A stretch of 36,683 nt of DNA from the NCBI GenBank assembly GCA_002311835.1, contig DBZY01000046.1, positions 57,518-94,200 of the forward strand. The letters are read 5' to 3'. The notes beneath the pieces are model-generated. The model searched no databases. It was not told where the DNA came from and saw only the letters and a list, made by a program, of their open reading frames with translations. The stretch comes from Proteobacteria bacterium UBA1148 (lineage in GTDB: Bacteria > Pseudomonadota > Gammaproteobacteria > Steroidobacterales > Rariloculaceae). Both the position numbers and the translations under genes were made by a program. Below are positions 34,013-36,683 of this stretch, one piece after another (position 1 is the first letter of the stretch; every line of letters begins with the position of its first letter).

Positions 34013-34042
34013 CCTTTTGGTTTTGAAGAGCACGCCAAAAGG
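34013..34042 (-). promoter_or_regulatory. Inverted repeat covering the hda ribosome-binding site
   Basis: Arms CCTTTTGG (34013-34020) and CCAAAAGG (34035-34042) are perfect 8-bp complements separated by 14 nt. In the minus-strand mRNA the 3' arm CCAAAAGG contains the AAAGG that is the only candidate Shine-Dalgarno site for the TTG start of hda. Folding would hide it. No T-run follows, so a terminator is unlikely. Confidence 0.55.
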
Positions 34043-34043
34043 A

Positions 34044-34601
34044 TTAGGAAGCGATGTGGGGCTTCTGACATGCGCGCTTACCCCAATCAACGACATAATT
34101 CAATCCGCTGGTAATACTGGTAAAAACAACGACGCTCCCCAGAATCAAGACAACTTGGCTCGATTGCCATTGAAATGCTTCCGCCGTTAATACGAAAATC
34201 ATGAAAATCAGCTGCGCAGCAGTATTGAGCTTACTGATAAGCGCAGGTTCTCCTGAAACTGGCCCAATCAGAAACTGATAGGCCATAGCGCCGGCGACAA
34301 TAACAGCGTCCCGTGAAACAACGAGCACTGTTAGAACCAATGGAACTAAACCCAAATAAGTCAAAGTTAAAAAAACACTAAACACAAGGAGCTTATCTGC
34401 AGTGGGATCGAGCAAACTTCCGAGTCGCGTGCGCCAATGAAAACTCCTAGCCAGAAGCCCATCGATAGCATCGGAAAGCGCAGCTATGCCAATCAGCGCC
34501 AATGCGGCCGTGTACTGCTCGTTGAGTAACGTAAAGATGATGGGTGCCACCAGAATGACTCGACCAGCACAAATCACATTTGGTATCCACTTAAACGTCA
34601 T
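34044..34601 (-). CDS. CDP-alcohol phosphatidyltransferase family membrane protein (PgsA-like)
   Basis: The 185-aa membrane protein has the full motif D47-G-x2-A-R-x8-G61-x3-D65-x3-D69 of CDP-alcohol phosphotransferases and about five hydrophobic segments. WIPNVICAGRVILV at the start and SLLDPTADKLLV resemble phosphatidylglycerophosphate synthase and class-III cardiolipin synthases, so it probably handles a CDP-diacylglycerol substrate, but it need not be the main PgsA. Paralogues beside hda and DUF2066 are common in Gammaproteobacteria. ATG at 34601 lies 22 nt after the DUF2066 stop, with a weak ribosome-binding site (AGGG). Likely one transcript with DUF2066 and hda. Confidence 0.87.
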   Translation of the reverse strand: MTFKWIPNVICAGRVILVAPIIFTLLNEQYTAALALIGIAALSDAIDGLLARSFHWRTRLGSLLDPTADKLLVFSVFLTLTYLGLVPLVLTVLVVSRDAVIVAGAMAYQFLIGPVSGEPALISKLNTAAQLIFMIFVLTAEAFQWQSSQVVLILGSVVVFTSITSGLNYVVDWGKRACQKPHIAS

Positions 34602-34623
34602 TTCACATCAGGCCCTTCGAAGG

Positions 34624-35703
34624 CTACTGGGAGAGCGAGAATGTCAGGTGATCGCTCGAAGGACTATCGACCGTCGAGGGTAATTGAGTAAGCACATCAC
34701 CTAAGGTCAGTACTCTCTCAAGTACGTCTGGTCCACCACGAGCCGCTACACGCAATGTCAGCATCGTTCCGGCAAAGTTCTCCACATCAACAGAATCCAG
34801 AACGCTCAGATCTTCCATGTAGCGCATAACTTTCCCGTAGTTCTCCAACGTTTCTACACCCATTACAGTGACACGAGCTATGAGCGCATTACCGATACTA
34901 CTGAATTCTCCGGCATATAGATCCGCTAGCTGATCCAAACCCGAACGCAATGTACCACCCGATAGTATGTATTGACTGCGGCCTCGGAGAAGCGTCCATT
35001 GGGCATCGAAACCATACTGCGTAACCCGCACGCGTCCGCTTAAAATAGCATCAGCGCCATAGCGTTCCGATGCCCGTCTCACTCTGTCACCAAACCCACC
35101 CCAAATATCAATAAAATCCAAGGTGCTTATGTCTTGAAGATCCCACAACGGCAATGTTACAGGCAGCCCCCTATCACTGGCTGCCAATTCCAACTGGGCT
35201 CGCAACTCATCCTCGACGATGGTGAGTTGCGAGCTACGAATAATCCCTGGTGACTCGGCCCCCAATATGCTGCGTTCTCCAAAACCTGCATCTATTGCGA
35301 CCCACATGAGTGTTAACGGGCGTTCTTCCCCCCAGACAGGTTGACTACGTTGAACTAATGCATCCTCAATAGCCTGGGAGTCGAAGGTGACCAGCAAGTT
35401 CTCCCTGTCCGGGTAACCCCTCTGCACAACATACTGGGCAGCATCTCGCATAAGATCTTCTAGAGCCGGATTGAGGAAAGCATCAGGTCGTCCGGTGACT
35501 CGGGTCAAAAGTTGTCCCATCGCAAACCGCACGTAACTCTCCTCGGTGGAGGGCTCTTGGTCTCTGAGCGCCTCAGAACTTAGAGGCACGGTGATCGTAT
35601 AGAGATTCTCAAAAATCGCTGCCGAACCTCTGCTTAGCACCAGGAATACCACTAGCCCCCAAAGCAGCCGACTTAAGGCACCGGAACGTTTCAACTTAAT
35701 CAT
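34624..35703 (-). CDS. DUF2066 domain protein, probable exported protein
   Basis: The 359-aa product has an N-terminal hydrophobic stretch (about residues 10-28, ending SRGSAA) that looks like a signal peptide or anchor, followed by LYTITVPLSSEALRD and FAMGQLLTRVTGRPDAFLN, which match the DUF2066 family of unknown function, found between purM and hda in many Gammaproteobacteria. The middle (ERYGADAILSGRVRVTQYGFDAQWTLL) fits the family beta-rich part. A TTG at 35715 is in frame, but ATG at 35703 has GGA 5 nt upstream and is preferred. Function unknown; periplasmic location inferred from the signal. Confidence 0.85.
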   Translation of the reverse strand: MIKLKRSGALSRLLWGLVVFLVLSRGSAAIFENLYTITVPLSSEALRDQEPSTEESYVRFAMGQLLTRVTGRPDAFLNPALEDLMRDAAQYVVQRGYPDRENLLVTFDSQAIEDALVQRSQPVWGEERPLTLMWVAIDAGFGERSILGAESPGIIRSSQLTIVEDELRAQLELAASDRGLPVTLPLWDLQDISTLDFIDIWGGFGDRVRRASERYGADAILSGRVRVTQYGFDAQWTLLRGRSQYILSGGTLRSGLDQLADLYAGEFSSIGNALIARVTVMGVETLENYGKVMRYMEDLSVLDSVDVENFAGTMLTLRVAARGGPDVLERVLTLGDVLTQLPSTVDSPSSDHLTFSLSQ

Positions 35704-35731
35704 CTCTGTCCACAATGGATTGCACTAGCTT

Positions 35732-35739
35732 ATTATACT
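35732..35739. promoter_or_regulatory. Overlapping divergent -10 elements between DUF2066 gene and purM
   Basis: The 71-nt gap holds ATTATACT, the same octamer as in the nnr/queG gap. It reads TATAAT on minus (35732-35737) and TATACT on plus (35734-35739). Predicted starts near 35725 (minus) and 35746 (plus) would give leaders of about 22 and 29 nt, each with a purine-rich ribosome-binding site. The -35 regions do not match consensus. Confidence 0.5.
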
Positions 35740-35774
35740 GACCATAGTTCCCACCCGATGCCAGGATTCAAGGA

Positions 35775-36683
35775 ATGACTGCTAAATCCCCCCTCACTTA
35801 CAAAGCCTCAGGTGTCGATATTGACGCAGGAGAAAAGTTAATCCAGCGAATTAGGTCTGCGGCGGGGCGCACCAGGCGATCGGAGGTACTGGGAGGCATT
35901 GGCGGATTTGGCGGACTCTTCAAACTACCCGCTGATCGCTATACCCAGCCAGTTCTGGTGTCGGGCACGGATGGCGTTGGAACAAAGCTGAAGCTGGCTA
36001 TAGAACATGGCGCTCACGATGAAATAGGAATCGACCTGGTCGCTATGTGCGTCAATGACGTCATCGTACAAGGCGCAGAACCACTATTCTTCCTCGATTA
36101 TTTCGTTACCCCAAAATTGGATGTGGATATCGCGACTCGCGTAATCAACGGTATCGCTCGCGGCTGTGAACTCGCAGGCGTAGCATTGATCGGTGGCGAA
36201 ACTGCGGAACACCCAGGGATGCACGCCGAAGGCGAGTATGACCTCGCAGGATTCTGTGTAGGGGTTGTCGAGGAAGATAGGTTGATAGATGGGAGCACGA
36301 TTGCTGCCGGTGACAGCGTTATTGGTCTAGCTTCCTCGGGTCCACATTCCAATGGCTTTTCGTTGATAAGACAGGCATTAGAATTGAGCTCTGAAGGAGT
36401 AAACACACTGGTCAATGGCAGTACTATTATCGATCAGCTGTTGGTACCTACTCGAATATACGTATCATCAATCCTGAAACTGCTTGAAACCTCCCAGACC
36501 AAAGGCCTCGCCCATATTACTGGGGGCGGACTGACAGAAAATATTCCGCGAATTTTACCCGACGGCTTAGGCGCGCGCCTTGAGCAATCAGCCTGGCCAT
36601 CCCTTCCAGTATTCGATTGGCTATCGAAATCCGGCGTTGCCATGCGGGAGATGCTACGAACCTTCAACTGCGGAATTGGTATG
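35775..36683 (+). CDS. purM: Phosphoribosylformylglycinamidine cyclo-ligase (AIR synthetase), 3' end cut by window edge
   Basis: PurM closes the imidazole ring in purine synthesis, converting FGAM and ATP to AIR. The frame is open from ATG 35775 to the edge (303 codons of about 350). It shows TYKASGVDIDAGEKLI at the start, GGIGGFGGLF, VSGTDGVGTKLKLA, VAMCVNDVIVQGAEPLFFLDYF, LIGGETAEHPGM, GLASSGPHSNGFSLIR and HITGGGLTENIPR, the typical PurM series. AGGA lies 8 nt before the ATG. The divergent partner DUF2066-hda is the usual gammaproteobacterial neighbour; purN would be expected just beyond the right edge. Confidence 0.96.
   Translation, partial: MTAKSPLTYKASGVDIDAGEKLIQRIRSAAGRTRRSEVLGGIGGFGGLFKLPADRYTQPVLVSGTDGVGTKLKLAIEHGAHDEIGIDLVAMCVNDVIVQGAEPLFFLDYFVTPKLDVDIATRVINGIARGCELAGVALIGGETAEHPGMHAEGEYDLAGFCVGVVEEDRLIDGSTIAAGDSVIGLASSGPHSNGFSLIRQALELSSEGVNTLVNGSTIIDQLLVPTRIYVSSILKLLETSQTKGLAHITGGGLTENIPRILPDGLGARLEQSAWPSLPVFDWLSKSGVAMREMLRTFNCGIGM

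Noticed and set aside
1..36683. CRISPR arrays, insertion sequences, prophage genes, rRNA genes
   Set aside because: None seen on either strand; no regularly spaced repeats, transposases, integrases or phage structural genes.

Overview
The window is a dense, almost entirely coding stretch of a gammaproteobacterial chromosome, G+C near 50% by eye. It holds 35 protein genes (the first and last cut by the window edges), one tRNA gene and one decayed lipoprotein gene. Several gene orders are hallmarks of Gammaproteobacteria: nnr-tsaE-amidase-mutL-miaA-hfq-hflX-hflK-hflC-DUF2065-purA, lptG-lptF facing pepA-holC-valS, and DUF2066-CDP-alcohol phosphotransferase-hda facing purM with arsC/wrbA nearby. 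I see no phage, insertion sequence or CRISPR array, so this is core chromosome. The genus cannot be read from the sequence; the gene orders recall Pseudomonas more than the enterics.

Region by region. 1-12339, minus strand: one long run from nnr down to a BASS-family transporter, covering metabolite repair (Nnr), tRNA modification (TsaE, MiaA), cell-wall splitting (amidase), mismatch repair (MutL), RNA chaperone (Hfq), ribosome GTPase (HflX), FtsH regulators (HflK/C) and AMP synthesis (PurA). 12363-13457, plus: queG. 13468-17351, minus: pcnB, a deoxynucleoside kinase, panB and panC. 17425-17499, plus: tRNA-Glu(CTC). 17523-21115, minus: lptF, lptG and a Tat-exported alpha/beta hydrolase. 21252-25985, plus: pepA-holC-valS. 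25989-29500, minus: pssA-udg-rimI-prfC. 29849-31555, plus: proS. 31646-32191, minus: acylphosphatase preceded by a broken DUF4398 lipoprotein. 32355-33298, plus: arsC-wrbA. 33306-35703, minus: DUF2066, CDP-alcohol phosphotransferase, hda. 35775 to the end, plus: purM.

The most interesting signals are regulatory. Three short divergent gaps (nnr/queG, pcnB/tRNA-Glu, DUF2066/purM) each carry back-to-back, overlapping -10 elements on the two strands. Two of them share the same octamer, ATTATACT, and at nnr/queG the spacing predicts leaderless mRNAs in both directions. hda starts with TTG and its ribosome-binding site lies in one arm of a perfect 8-bp inverted repeat, which suggests deliberately low translation. 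14 of the 35 coding sequences start with GTG or TTG by my assignments. A gene of the DUF4398 lipoprotein type next to acyP is broken by two frame changes. A deoxynucleoside kinase occupies the place where folK usually lies. I found no clearly new multi-gene system.
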